This document shows, one piece after another, positions 53,299 through 60,620 of a stretch of DNA of 60,620 bases (position 1 is its first letter; every line of letters begins with the position of its first letter). The position numbers and the translations under genes were made by a program. The DNA lies in NCBI GenBank assembly GCA_040753915.1, contig JBFMDN010000034.1, positions 1 through 60,620 of the forward strand, written 5' to 3'. Source of the stretch: JBFMDN01 sp040753915. GTDB taxonomy: Bacteria; Desulfobacterota; Desulfomonilia; Desulfomonilales; Desulfomonilaceae. The notes beneath the pieces are model-generated. The model was not told where the DNA came from, ran no database searches, and saw only the letters and a list, made by a program, of their open reading frames with translations.

Positions 53299-53670
53299 TC
53301 AATCCCAAGGACACAGCGCCTTGATTCGGTCAGCCAAATCCTGGGCTTTCTTGACCAAGACCGTATCGCCTTTTCGCATCTTGTCATATCCGAGCGTAGC
53401 ACACGCTGTATAGCGCTGAATAAGCTCATCGACCGTGGCGTCCAGGGTCACATTGATGTCCTTCAACTGCTGCCGGAACGTGGCCTTGGCTTCGCCAAGA
53501 GCTCTTTCCCGCTCCTCCCCGAATCTGTAAATGCAATGATTTTGGATGGATTGCAGGTAATCCCGGACGATCACGCACTGGCGCTGTTGCCCATAGCCAT
53601 CCGAAACAGCCGCCAGGACGAATCCAGCTACCACGACCGTCCAAAACCCAGTGGCAATTCTCCAATTCAT
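53299..53670 (-). CDS. Exported hypothetical protein with four mature cysteines
   Basis: A 123-residue protein. The ATG at 53670 follows GGAGGGGG, and the signal peptide is about 1-27 (FWTVVVAGFVLAAVSDGYGQ). The mature helical domain (ERERALGEAKATFRQQLKDI) has four Cys (QCVIV, NHCIY, TACAT, ALCPW), enough for two disulfides in the periplasm. No family is recognised. It is followed at 53748 on the same strand side by another exported-protein gene, which reads in the same direction and lies upstream. Confidence 0.72.
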   Translation of the reverse strand: MNWRIATGFWTVVVAGFVLAAVSDGYGQQRQCVIVRDYLQSIQNHCIYRFGEERERALGEAKATFRQQLKDINVTLDATVDELIQRYTACATLGYDKMRKGDTVLVKKAQDLADRIKALCPWD

Positions 53671-53747
53671 GCAGACCCCCTCCGATTTGATTGTCGTAAA
53701 TTCATCATATGGTGATACACCCCCACGCTCTTCAGATCACCGAGAGG

Positions 53748-54344
53748 TCATTTCTCAAGGGCGGGGGAATCGAGCCACAGACCGCCCACTTTGGGATCCG
53801 CGGCTTGCCGATCTGAAACAAGCGTTATCAAGACGTCGTCTTTGTCCTTCTTGAATTTCGCCTTGAACAGAACCATGGTGTACGGCCCCTGAGAATAAAA
53901 CCCCAAGTATTCGAGGGAGGAGAGCTTGCCCAGATTGGTTTGGACCTTGGTTTGGAGCTCCAGAAAGCTCTGTCTGGTCTGAGCAGCCCGCATCTGTTCC
54001 GTCAGGTTGCGTCCAAACTTGGTGTAGTCTCCTTCGTAGATGCCTTTGAAGATGTCGTCGAGGATTTGTGTATATCGCTCCCGGAACTTGTCATTGTCTT
54101 TGGCCGGCTCGGCAGGGGGAGGCGCAGGGGGCAGATTCTCGGACGTCCCTTCATGGGGAGAAGGTTGCGGACGAGACAGTTCCGCGGGATCGGACGTGTC
54201 CGTTGCTGGCCTCAGGCTTTCACCCATTCCGCCTGGCTGAGCGGCCTTGCGGCCTGCTGTTGGGGGAGCCTCGGACCATGTCGGGGGGATGAGGATGAGA
54301 GAAAGGCCTATTATAGTGCCAAGGACTTTGGAGAATCTAACCAT
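53748..54344 (-). CDS. Exported DUF3887-like protein
   Basis: A 198-residue protein with a signal peptide (about 1-24, GTIIGLSLILIPPTWS), a Pro/Ala/Ser-rich linker (about 25-80, PPAPPPAEPAKD) and a C-terminal domain of about 115 residues (YTQILDDIFKGIYEGDYTKF, LGFYSQGPYTMVLFKAKF, DDVLITLVSD, GGLWLDSPAL) matching the DUF3887 pattern of an NTF2-like fold that occurs next to peptidases or alone. The ATG at 54344 follows TGGAG by six nt. No catalytic residues are evident. It is probably periplasmic or surface-attached. Confidence 0.8.
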   Translation of the reverse strand: MVRFSKVLGTIIGLSLILIPPTWSEAPPTAGRKAAQPGGMGESLRPATDTSDPAELSRPQPSPHEGTSENLPPAPPPAEPAKDNDKFRERYTQILDDIFKGIYEGDYTKFGRNLTEQMRAAQTRQSFLELQTKVQTNLGKLSSLEYLGFYSQGPYTMVLFKAKFKKDKDDVLITLVSDRQAADPKVGGLWLDSPALEK

Positions 54345-54959
54345 GGAAAGCTCCAGAAAAAACTGGAATTGGCTGGGGCATTCAGGTTACCAGCCACGGT
54401 CTCGAGATCCACACAGCGCCCAAGACCCGCTCGGATAGTCCCTGCGGCGGCAATGCTTCTGCCCCGTGCACGGCAAAGCATACGAGGGCTCAACGGGCAA
54501 TGCAAAGGTTTTCTCGCAAATTCCGACGGGATTTCGAGATCAGGGGGGAGCGATGCCGAGGCACGAGCGGGTCAGGAAAGCGCCCCGAAAAGTGCAACGG
54601 GACGCGTCAACTTTGCGGCAGAAGTACCCTCCCACCGGCCGCAAGGGCGGGTTTCAAATCCGCCTTTTATTGTGGCAGGCTCTGAATCAGCCCTATCCCG
54701 CAAAGCCAGTTCAAGACAAGAATGCCGGCGAGACCCCGGCGCGACTATCACGTCGCTCCCAGATCTATGCAAGAAGGGCGGGGTTTGAAACCCGCCTTCG
54801 ATTGAAGATGGTAGCTCTCCCCGCCCTTCCCAACACCTGCCACCGCATTCGGATCAACCCCGTTGCCGTGATTACGACGCCCCATTTGCGAAATGACGTA
54901 ATTAGTTCTCGCTCCTCAGCAAGCGGAGCTTGGCAGAAATGATCTTGAGCAAAGCTCAA
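54345..54959. other. 615-nt repeat-rich intergenic region
   Basis: Between the DUF3887-like gene and the end of dnaK. It holds hairpins at 54646-54664 and 54776-54796 and the CCGGCGAGAC repeat at 54713-54751. Just downstream of the dnaK stop (minus strand, about 54945-54959) is a small TTGAGC-GCTCAA hairpin that could help termination. No gene is supported. Confidence 0.55.
54646..54796 (+). repeat. Paired GGCGGGTTT hairpins around a CCGGCGAGAC repeat
   Basis: GGCGG(GTTTCAAAT)CCGCC at 54646-54664, followed by TTTTAT, and GGCGGGGTTTGAAACCCGCC at 54777-54796. The CCGGCGAGAC repeat between them at 54713-54751 is shared with 29872-29910. They look like REP-type intergenic repeats with stem-loop potential; the first could serve as a plus-strand terminator. 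Confidence 0.65.
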
Positions 54960-56900
54960 TTATTTCTTGTCCTTCACTTCCTCGAACTCTGCTTCCACCA
55001 CGTCTTCCGCTCCCTTGGAAGAAGCCTGCTCGCGCGCTTCCCCGCCCCCTGATGCGTGTCCAGTCCCTGCACCGCCAGCGCCCGCTGCTGCGCCGGCCTG
55101 TTGGTACATGGCTTCCGCAAGTTTGTGCGAAGCTTGCTGGAGCTCTTCCACGGCAGATTTGATAGCGTGGGTGTCATTGCCCTCCATGGCTGTCTTCGTC
55201 TTGCTTATGGCAGCTTCAATAGCGCTTTTCGTGCCCGAATCCACCTTGTCGCCGTATTCTTTCAATGATTTTTCGGTCATGTAGACCATCGAATCGGCCT
55301 GGTTCCGGGCCTCCACAAGTTCCCGCTTCTTGCGGTCTTCATCTGCATGAGCTTCCGCATCCCGCACCATCTGTTGGATTTCTTCTTCGGACAATCCGCT
55401 GGAAGCAGTGATCTTGATCGACTGTTCCCTCCCCGTACCCAGATCCTTCGCGGAAACGTGTACAATTCCGTTGGCATCGATGTCGAATGTTACTTCGATC
55501 TGGGGAACGCCACGGGGAGCGGGAGGAATACCAACAAGCTCGAACCTGCCCAACGTCTTGTTGTTGGCTGCCATCTCACGCTCACCTTGGAGCACATGGA
55601 TAGAAACAGACGGCTGGTTGTCGGACGCCGTAGAGAAGATCTGGCTCTTGCGAGTAGGAATGGTGGTGTTCTTCTCGATCAACCGAGTGAATACTCCGCC
55701 CAAAGTCTCGATGCCTAGCGATAGAGGTGTCACATCGAGGAGGAGCACATCCTTGACCTCCCCTCTGAGGACAGCCCCCTGAATGGCAGCGCCGATGGCG
55801 ACCACCTCGTCGGGATTGACTCCCTTATGAGGCTCCTTGCCGAAGATGGCCTTCACCTTGGCCTGGACCGCAGGCATGCGCGTCATGCCCCCCACCAAGA
55901 TGACCTCATCGATGTCCGCTGGAGATATCCCCGCATCTTTCAGTGCCGTACGGCACGGGCCCTCAGTCCTGTCGATCAGGTCCTCGACAAGCTTTTCCAT
56001 TTTGGCCCGAGTGAGCTTCATGGTCAGATGCTTGGGCCCTGACGCATCAGCCGTGATAAAGGGGAGATTGATGTCCGTCTCCATGGACGAGCTCAATTCG
56101 ATTTTGGCTTTTTCCGCAGCTTCCTTGAGGCGCTGAAGAGCCATCTTATCCGTACGAAGGTCTATTCCCTGGTCCTTTCTGAACTCATCGGCCAGGTAAT
56201 CTATGATGCGCTGGTCGAAATCCTCCCCACCAAGATGAGTATCACCGTTGGTGGCCTTGACCTCGAACACCCCCTCACCGATTTCCAAAATGGAGATGTC
56301 GAAGGTCCCGCCGCCCAGATCGAATACGGCAACTTTCTCTTCCTTCTTCTTGTCGAGTCCGTACGCCAACGATGCTGCCGTTGGCTCGTTGATGATTCGG
56401 AGGACGTTCAATCCCGCAATGCGGCCGGCATCCTTAGTGGCCTGTCTCTGCGAATCGTTGAAGTAGGCGGGAACCGTCACGACTGCATCGGTAACTTCTT
56501 CTCCCAGGTAGTCTTCCGCGGTTTGCTTCATCTTCTGAAGGACCATGGCCGAAATTTCTGGCGCGGCATACTGTTTTCCCCGTACTTCCACTGCCGCGTC
56601 GCCGTTCTTGTCAGGCACAATCTTGAACGGACAGATCTTGATATCCTGCTGAACCTCGGGAGAGGTAAATCTCCGGCCTATAAGCCTCTTGATGGCAAAG
56701 AGCGTGTTCTCCGGATTGGTGATGGCTTGCCTCTTGGCTACCTGCCCGACCACCCGCTCGCCTGAATCGGTGAACGCCACCATTGACGGCGTGGTGCGTC
56801 CGCCCTCCGAATTGGGAATAACGACAGGGTCACCACCTTCCATGATAGCCACGCATGAGTTGGTGGTTCCCAGATCTATGCCAATAACCTTTCCGGCCAT
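54960..56900 (-). CDS. dnaK: Chaperone DnaK (Hsp70)
   Basis: A 646-residue Hsp70 of normal length. ATPase motifs are present: GIDLGTTNSCVA at the N-terminus, VPAYFNDSQRQATKDAGRIA, VFDLGGGTFDISIL, LVGGMTRMPAVQ. The substrate-binding domain starts near DVTPLSLGIETLGGVFT, the helical lid follows, and the Ala/Gly-rich tail ends EFEEVKDKK. It refolds proteins with DnaJ and GrpE. The ATG at 56900 has AGGAGG five nt upstream. grpE lies 78 nt upstream. dnaJ does not follow; a J-domain fusion gene is about 9 kb away. Confidence 0.98.
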   Translation of the reverse strand: MAGKVIGIDLGTTNSCVAIMEGGDPVVIPNSEGGRTTPSMVAFTDSGERVVGQVAKRQAITNPENTLFAIKRLIGRRFTSPEVQQDIKICPFKIVPDKNGDAAVEVRGKQYAAPEISAMVLQKMKQTAEDYLGEEVTDAVVTVPAYFNDSQRQATKDAGRIAGLNVLRIINEPTAASLAYGLDKKKEEKVAVFDLGGGTFDISILEIGEGVFEVKATNGDTHLGGEDFDQRIIDYLADEFRKDQGIDLRTDKMALQRLKEAAEKAKIELSSSMETDINLPFITADASGPKHLTMKLTRAKMEKLVEDLIDRTEGPCRTALKDAGISPADIDEVILVGGMTRMPAVQAKVKAIFGKEPHKGVNPDEVVAIGAAIQGAVLRGEVKDVLLLDVTPLSLGIETLGGVFTRLIEKNTTIPTRKSQIFSTASDNQPSVSIHVLQGEREMAANNKTLGRFELVGIPPAPRGVPQIEVTFDIDANGIVHVSAKDLGTGREQSIKITASSGLSEEEIQQMVRDAEAHADEDRKKRELVEARNQADSMVYMTEKSLKEYGDKVDSGTKSAIEAAISKTKTAMEGNDTHAIKSAVEELQQASHKLAEAMYQQAGAAAGAGGAGTGHASGGGEAREQASSKGAEDVVEAEFEEVKDKK

Positions 56901-56978
56901 ATTATCCTCCTGAATGCTGCTTGATGCCTATGCTTAGAGCTCTTATTTCTTTTTCTTGCCCGCTGGGGGCGAACGATC

Positions 56979-57599
56979 TTAGGGCTGGCCTTGATCGACC
57001 GATATCACCACCTTGGCCGGTCGAAGAAGGCGATCATGGTACATATATCCCTTCTCCAACTGATCTATTACCGTGTTCGGTGGCACATCCTCAGACGGCA
57101 TGCGGCCTATACCTTCGTGAAACTGTGGGTCGAAGGGCTGTCCAAGCGCCTGAATCTCGGTGACACCGTATTGGGCCAGTAAATCACGAAACATCCCGGC
57201 AATCATCCTTACTCCCTCAGCGACCGGGTTGGATTCGTCCATCTCCGAACAATGCTGGGCTGCGCGATCCATGTTGTCCACGACAGGCAGAAGAGCTTTC
57301 AGAAGATCTTCGTGTCTATATTTCTGCCACCTGCCTCGGTCCTGAGCGACCCGCTTTTTGTAGTTCTCCAGCTCTGCAACGGCACGCATCCAGCGGTCTC
57401 GGTTCTCATTCGCCTCTTTGCGGGCCTGTTCGAGCGGGTCGACTTCATCCTCCTTCGCGACGTGCTCCCCTGCACTCTCAGATTCAATCGCTTGTACGTC
57501 CGAGCGAGCGTGCTGCTCCAACGCGCTTGTCGTGATTTCGGATGGTTCCTCAGGTTCTGAAGCCCTCACTGTGGTTGTTTCCTGATCTCTGTCGGTCAA
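56979..57599 (-). CDS. grpE: Nucleotide exchange factor GrpE
   Basis: A 206-residue GrpE. A variable acidic N-terminus (about 1-55), a long dimer helix (about 60-110, LEQARKEANENRDRWMRAVA, LENYKKRVAQDR) and a C-terminal beta domain (GVTEIQALGQPFDPQFHEGI, LEKGYMYHDRLLRPAKVVIS) are all typical. Start choice: AGGAGG overlaps a GTG at 57605, but it is correctly spaced for the TTG at 57599, which is preferred. It releases ADP from DnaK, whose gene follows. A candidate heat-shock promoter lies upstream at 57768. Confidence 0.95.
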   Translation of the reverse strand: MTDRDQETTTVRASEPEEPSEITTSALEQHARSDVQAIESESAGEHVAKEDEVDPLEQARKEANENRDRWMRAVAELENYKKRVAQDRGRWQKYRHEDLLKALLPVVDNMDRAAQHCSEMDESNPVAEGVRMIAGMFRDLLAQYGVTEIQALGQPFDPQFHEGIGRMPSEDVPPNTVIDQLEKGYMYHDRLLRPAKVVISVDQGQP

Positions 57600-57767
57600 C
57601 TTCACCTCCTGCAGGATCTTCTCGGCGCTGTCTCATGCCTCACGGCTCCGCTGAATTGACCCAGCGGCACAGATGTTCGTGAAGACAGGGGCGTGGGACC
57701 ACTCGCACCTCTTTATAAACCATAATAATATTAGCTCATTACGTTTACGTGCCGCCCCTACCATAGG

Positions 57768-57797
57768 TATTTGGGCACCCACCGGCCGTCTGTCAAG
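57768..57797 (-). promoter_or_regulatory. Candidate heat-shock (sigma-32-type) promoter for grpE-dnaK
   Basis: On the minus strand, CTTGACA (57791-57797), a 15-nt spacer and CCCAAATA (57768-57775), near the sigma-32 consensus CTTGAAA/CCCATNT. A leader of about 160 nt would precede the TTG at 57599. A sigma-70 reading of the same bases has a poor -10. Confidence 0.4.
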
Positions 57798-57900
57798 TGG
57801 TCAAATCGCAGTAAGGCGGGTACACAATGCAGACCGGGAGCGAATAGCCTGTCTGATTCGCGGTGGATTTCCGCAGTACTCGGACTTGTTTTTCCCGGGC

Positions 57901-57925
57901 TGCCACGCATTGAACATGCGTGGCA
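57901..57925 (+). repeat. Hairpin-family dispersed repeat, copy R5
   Basis: TGCCACGCAT (57901-57910), loop TGAAC, ATGCGTGGCA (57916-57925), the same stem as R1. CATTCATCGCAAGTGAATG follows. It lies at the 3' side of the heme-kinase gene, upstream of grpE. Confidence 0.7.
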
Positions 57926-58020
57926 TTCATCGCAAGTGAATGCCGGAAACTTTGCTATTTTATAGTCGAGTCACCTGGGAGAAGTCGAAGCGCATCTATT
58001 GAGAATCTTTAGTGAATATA

Positions 58021-59874
58021 CTATTCCTGTCTATTCATGTTCGTATCCGGGATGGTAAAGTAAAACGTAGAGCCGCGGCCGAGCTCCGTTTCTACCCAAA
58101 TCTTGCCACCGTGTAATGAAATGATCTTTTTCACGATCGCTAGTCCAAGTCCTGTTCCTTCGTACTCTTGTTGGGAATGCAAACGACTAAACAGACCAAA
58201 GATGCGATCAACATAGTCCTTCTCAATTCCTATGCCGTTATCCTTGAACGAGAAAAGCCATCCGGAGCTCTGCTTCGACACTGCCACGTGTATCCTGGGA
58301 TTCTCTACCGCTCTGAATTTGATCGCATTTGATAGCAGGTTCTGGAACAATTGGATGAATTGGATCTTGTCCGCGATGATAGTCGGCAAAGAATCGTGGG
58401 TTATCTCAGCCCCGCTCTCTGAGATCGCTGTTGTCAGGTTCTCCATAGCTGCCCGCAAGACCGATTCACAATCTACTCGATCAAACACGGCCCGGTGGGA
58501 GCCCACTCGCGAGTACGCCAGCAAATCGTCGATCAGCGTTTTCATCCTGAAAGCGGATGTGGTGGAATACTTTGCCAGGGTATCAGCTTCAGGGCCTAAC
58601 TTGGCGCCGTATTTCTTCTCCAGAAGCTGCACGGAGTTCACAATGTTTCTCAACGGCTCCTGGAGATCGTGTGAAACCCTGTATGCAAATGACTCTAGCT
58701 CGGAATTCGAGCGCTGCAGCTCTGCGGTCTGCTTTTCCAAGGCTCTCTGGGCTCGCCACTGCTCGGTGACGTCTCGCACTATTCCTTGGTAGCCCAAAAC
58801 GGAACCGTCGTTTGCGCGACGAACCGTTGCGGTAACCACGCAGTCAGCTACTGCCCCGTCAGTCCTCGTGAGACGCACCGGGTGGTCCTTAACACGACCT
58901 TCTCGCTCCAACGCTTCGATCAGCAAGTTTCGATCCTCAGGATCGTCACACAGGGTGCGGACATCTTCCCCCAGCATTTCCTTGCGGGTTGATCCCAACA
59001 GCTCTTCAAGTGCCCGGTTCACTTCGATCAGCTTGCCCTCTCGCGATGTCATGAATACCCCGTCCATGGAATCGTCAAAGAGAGCGCGGTATTTCTCCTC
59101 GCTTGCGCTGACCGCTTCATGTGCCCTTTCCAGCTCTGCGTCGCGGCGCTCCAGGCGTCTCATTCCCACAACCAGCCCGAGCATTCCAATGAGATACAAG
59201 GATCCGTGTGAAATGGCTAGGGTAGCTATTTCTCGGCGCTCGATCTCAAGAAACGGCTCCAGGGGTACCTTAGCTGCCACCGCTCCCCTCACACGCTTTC
59301 CCGAGGAGCACTCCTCATGGCACTTGGCGCAGGATTTTGAGGCCTCCATAGGCTTCATGAATCGGAAATGTCGTTTGCCGCCATTCTCTGCGATCTCAAT
59401 AGCCTCTGCGGCCCCGGCCTCAAAGGATTTCAGCGCATTGACTTCCCATTCGTCAGGCCCGTTCTCCGGGCGTAATGGCGTGAGGCTGGTTATATGGCCT
59501 TGCACACCCCAATATTGGTTGAACTCGTCATGAATGAGTCGAAGCATGTACGCGGGGTTCAAAAGGGTCAGCCTCACACCCGATGGAGTCTGAATGTCTC
59601 TGTCAGGAACGTGGGCCAAGTAAGGGTTCGGGGAAGTCCCTTCTTTGACGGGAACATAAACGCCACCGTGTGAAGCGACCCACAATCTCATTGCCTGGTC
59701 CTTGTCCACGTGTGCTCGAGCGACGAAATCCGCTATGCGGATCGTCCCGGACTTGAGCTCGTAGATGCCCACGGCAACGGATGCAGCCACGCTGGCCGTC
59801 CAAATGACCATCAACAGATAAAAATACGCTCTCAGCCCGCTTCCGCACCGAAAGGAGGAGCCTCTTGCGGTCAT
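58021..59874 (-). CDS. Sensor histidine kinase with c-type heme-binding (DUF3365-like) sensor domain
   Basis: A 617-residue kinase. A TM helix (about 17-37) is followed by a periplasmic domain (about 38-220) of DUF3365/Tll0287 type, with the heme motif CAKCH at 182-186 and Trp/Tyr-rich surroundings (NPAYMLRLIHDEFNQYWG). Then a second TM (about 220-240), a PAS unit (about 255-375), HisKA with the phospho-histidine in YRVSHDLQEPLRNI and HATPase_c (NLLSNAIKFRA, DNGIGIE, GTGLGLAIVKK). The sensor is probably redox- or gas-responsive through the heme. The ATG at 59874 has GGAGG six nt upstream; a longer frame to 59919 lacks this. No receiver or regulator is adjacent. Confidence 0.88.
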   Translation of the reverse strand: MTARGSSFRCGSGLRAYFYLLMVIWTASVAASVAVGIYELKSGTIRIADFVARAHVDKDQAMRLWVASHGGVYVPVKEGTSPNPYLAHVPDRDIQTPSGVRLTLLNPAYMLRLIHDEFNQYWGVQGHITSLTPLRPENGPDEWEVNALKSFEAGAAEAIEIAENGGKRHFRFMKPMEASKSCAKCHEECSSGKRVRGAVAAKVPLEPFLEIERREIATLAISHGSLYLIGMLGLVVGMRRLERRDAELERAHEAVSASEEKYRALFDDSMDGVFMTSREGKLIEVNRALEELLGSTRKEMLGEDVRTLCDDPEDRNLLIEALEREGRVKDHPVRLTRTDGAVADCVVTATVRRANDGSVLGYQGIVRDVTEQWRAQRALEKQTAELQRSNSELESFAYRVSHDLQEPLRNIVNSVQLLEKKYGAKLGPEADTLAKYSTTSAFRMKTLIDDLLAYSRVGSHRAVFDRVDCESVLRAAMENLTTAISESGAEITHDSLPTIIADKIQFIQLFQNLLSNAIKFRAVENPRIHVAVSKQSSGWLFSFKDNGIGIEKDYVDRIFGLFSRLHSQQEYEGTGLGLAIVKKIISLHGGKIWVETELGRGSTFYFTIPDTNMNRQE

Positions 59875-60354
59875 CGCGTCCCTCCAGTGTTGCGGAAACC
59901 GAACAACGTATCCGACCACTCAGGGTGGATTATCCGGTACCCCGAGGGACCGACGAACGCTCTCGTCATGCGTGCACCGATTGTCGGAGTAGACGCGCTA
60001 CGGCCGTCCACTACGCGCATCGGCATCCCCATGCGCTCACCTCCTGATCTGCGTGGACGGTGCTGAGTCGCCATTTGGCAATGCACGAACATCATGATGG
60101 GCATTTCGAGCATTTTCCGTGCCACAACATGCCAGGAGCGATCTTGGCGTAATATATTGACATGTTTACACAATACGGGAATCAAACAGATCCAGAGACA
60201 GGCTGACAATGGGAAACTGTTGCATCAATCGGACAGTTGTACCTCTTAAGGAGACAACACAACCCTATTATATTAAAATTGCTCACGTATTTTTCACATT
60301 TCTCATGTCGTGTTCCATGACATAATTCCCTTGTGCTGTTCCGAGCGAAAGGGG
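59875..60354. other. Intergenic region, no gene seen
   Basis: 480 nt upstream of the heme kinase. Short frames on both strands have no ribosome site or recognisable domain. The A/T-rich stretch around 60260-60300 could hold a promoter, but none is clear. Confidence 0.5.
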
Positions 60355-60490
60355 AGCCCGAAAAGAAAGTATCTCAAAAGCCGGCAGTCCGTGATAATCG
60401 TGGCACACCCCTTCACCGTGACCCTCTCCCCCGAAGCGGGGGAGAGGAGATTCTTCAGGATCCCGCTCGCTCTGGGAGGGGGTTGGGGCA
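60355..60490 (+). repeat. Partial copy of the TGTCTCAAAA-ended element (copy 3)
   Basis: From about 60355 it follows the left part of the 221-bp element: TATCTCAAAAG, then AGTCCGTGATAATCGTGGCA and the CT-rich hairpin at 60420-60448. It loses similarity after about 60490, so the right half is missing or replaced. It has the same orientation as copy 1 and the opposite one to copy 2. Confidence 0.75.
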
Positions 60491-60525
60491 TAAGCGTTAA
60501 GTTAGAAGTGGAACGGCCAATTGTT

Positions 60526-60597
60526 CGTCATTCCGGCGAAAGCCGGAATCCAGTCCTTCCAATATGTTATGGACCCCGGCTTTCGCCGGGGTGACGG
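60526..60597 (+). repeat. CGTCATTCCGG-type intergenic inverted repeat
   Basis: Two hairpins, TTCCGGCGAAAGCCGGAA (60531-60548) and CCCCGGCTTTCGCCGGGG (60574-60591), flanked by CGTCA and TGACG, so the unit is also one large imperfect palindrome. This type is known as a dispersed REP-like repeat in many proteobacteria; only one copy is in the window. Confidence 0.7.
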
Positions 60598-60620
60598 GGT
60601 CCTTGTTAAGTCAACGGACT

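Larger units (their letters stand above)
57600..58020. other. Intergenic region upstream of grpE
   Basis: 421 nt with a candidate heat-shock promoter (57768-57797, minus) and hairpin repeat R5 (57901-57925). No CIRCE-type inverted repeat (TTAGCACTC spaced nine nt from GAGTGCTAA) was found, so HrcA control at this site is not supported. Confidence 0.6.

Noticed and set aside
54646..54664. A tRNA T-arm-like stretch (GGTTTCAAATCC)
   Set aside because: The surrounding bases do not fold into a cloverleaf; the hairpin is part of a dispersed repeat.
60310..60594. A 94-codon plus-strand frame at the window end
   Set aside because: It is made of two dispersed repeats (60355-60490 and 60526-60597).

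Overview
This window looks like a chromosomal segment of a gram-negative anaerobe, most likely a deltaproteobacterium (Desulfobacterota, Desulfomonile/Syntrophobacterales-like). That placement is inference. It rests on the many PAS-rich sensor kinases, two sigma-54 activators, a branched-chain-amide-type ABC transporter beside an acyl-CoA/aryl ligase and an Fe-S flavin oxidoreductase, a c-type-heme sensor kinase and a PocR domain. No rRNA, tRNA, CRISPR array, prophage or full transposase was seen.

Layout. (1) 236-9333, minus strand: a probable operon running from an OYE-type Fe-S flavoprotein reductase through an EntE-like AMP-forming ligase, livH, livM, a periplasmic binding protein, livG and livF to a lone response regulator. 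The gene set suggests uptake, CoA or AMP activation and reduction of an organic acid. (2) 10232-13264, plus strand: a divergent two-component pair, an RsbRD_N/PAS histidine kinase and an NtrC-type sigma-54 activator. (3) 13.4-20.7 kb: a V4R-like protein, a GT-C membrane glycosyltransferase, a triple-PAS HisKA_2 kinase and two divergent LysE-type exporters. (4) 20.8-26.6 kb, minus strand: a PAS-containing sigma-54 activator with a changed Walker B residue, then an operon of hybrid kinase, a 97-aa protein and an HTH-like/PilZ protein. The activator and the hybrid kinase share a distinctive N-terminal sensor module. (5) 27.6-29.8 kb, plus strand: a very tyrosine-rich secreted protein with a gluzincin-like HExxH motif, a small exported protein and a TPR lipoprotein/periplasmic protein. 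(6) 30.2-37.4 kb: a membrane-fusion protein and two tandem RND pumps. (7) 37.9-46.0 kb: a 1426-aa multi-PAS/PocR hybrid kinase, a small helical protein and a 762-aa fusion of zinc ribbons, ankyrin repeats, a TerB-like region and a C-terminal J-domain. (8) 46.2-60 kb: crotonase, exported coiled-coil protein, PrsW-type protease, another hybrid kinase, a Cys-rich mini-protein, two exported proteins (one DUF3887-like), grpE-dnaK and a heme-binding kinase.

Sensing dominates: six histidine kinases, two other response-regulator-type proteins and one sigma-54 activator lie within 60 kb. The intergenic space is rich in dispersed non-coding repeats: a 221-bp element with 29-bp terminal inverted repeats (one full and two partial copies), a 127-bp element with about 22-bp terminal inverted repeats (two copies in opposite orientation, each at the 3' end of genes), a hairpin family (five copies), a CCGGCGAGAC family (two copies) and a 40-bp perfect local duplication. 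No transposase is visible for any of them.
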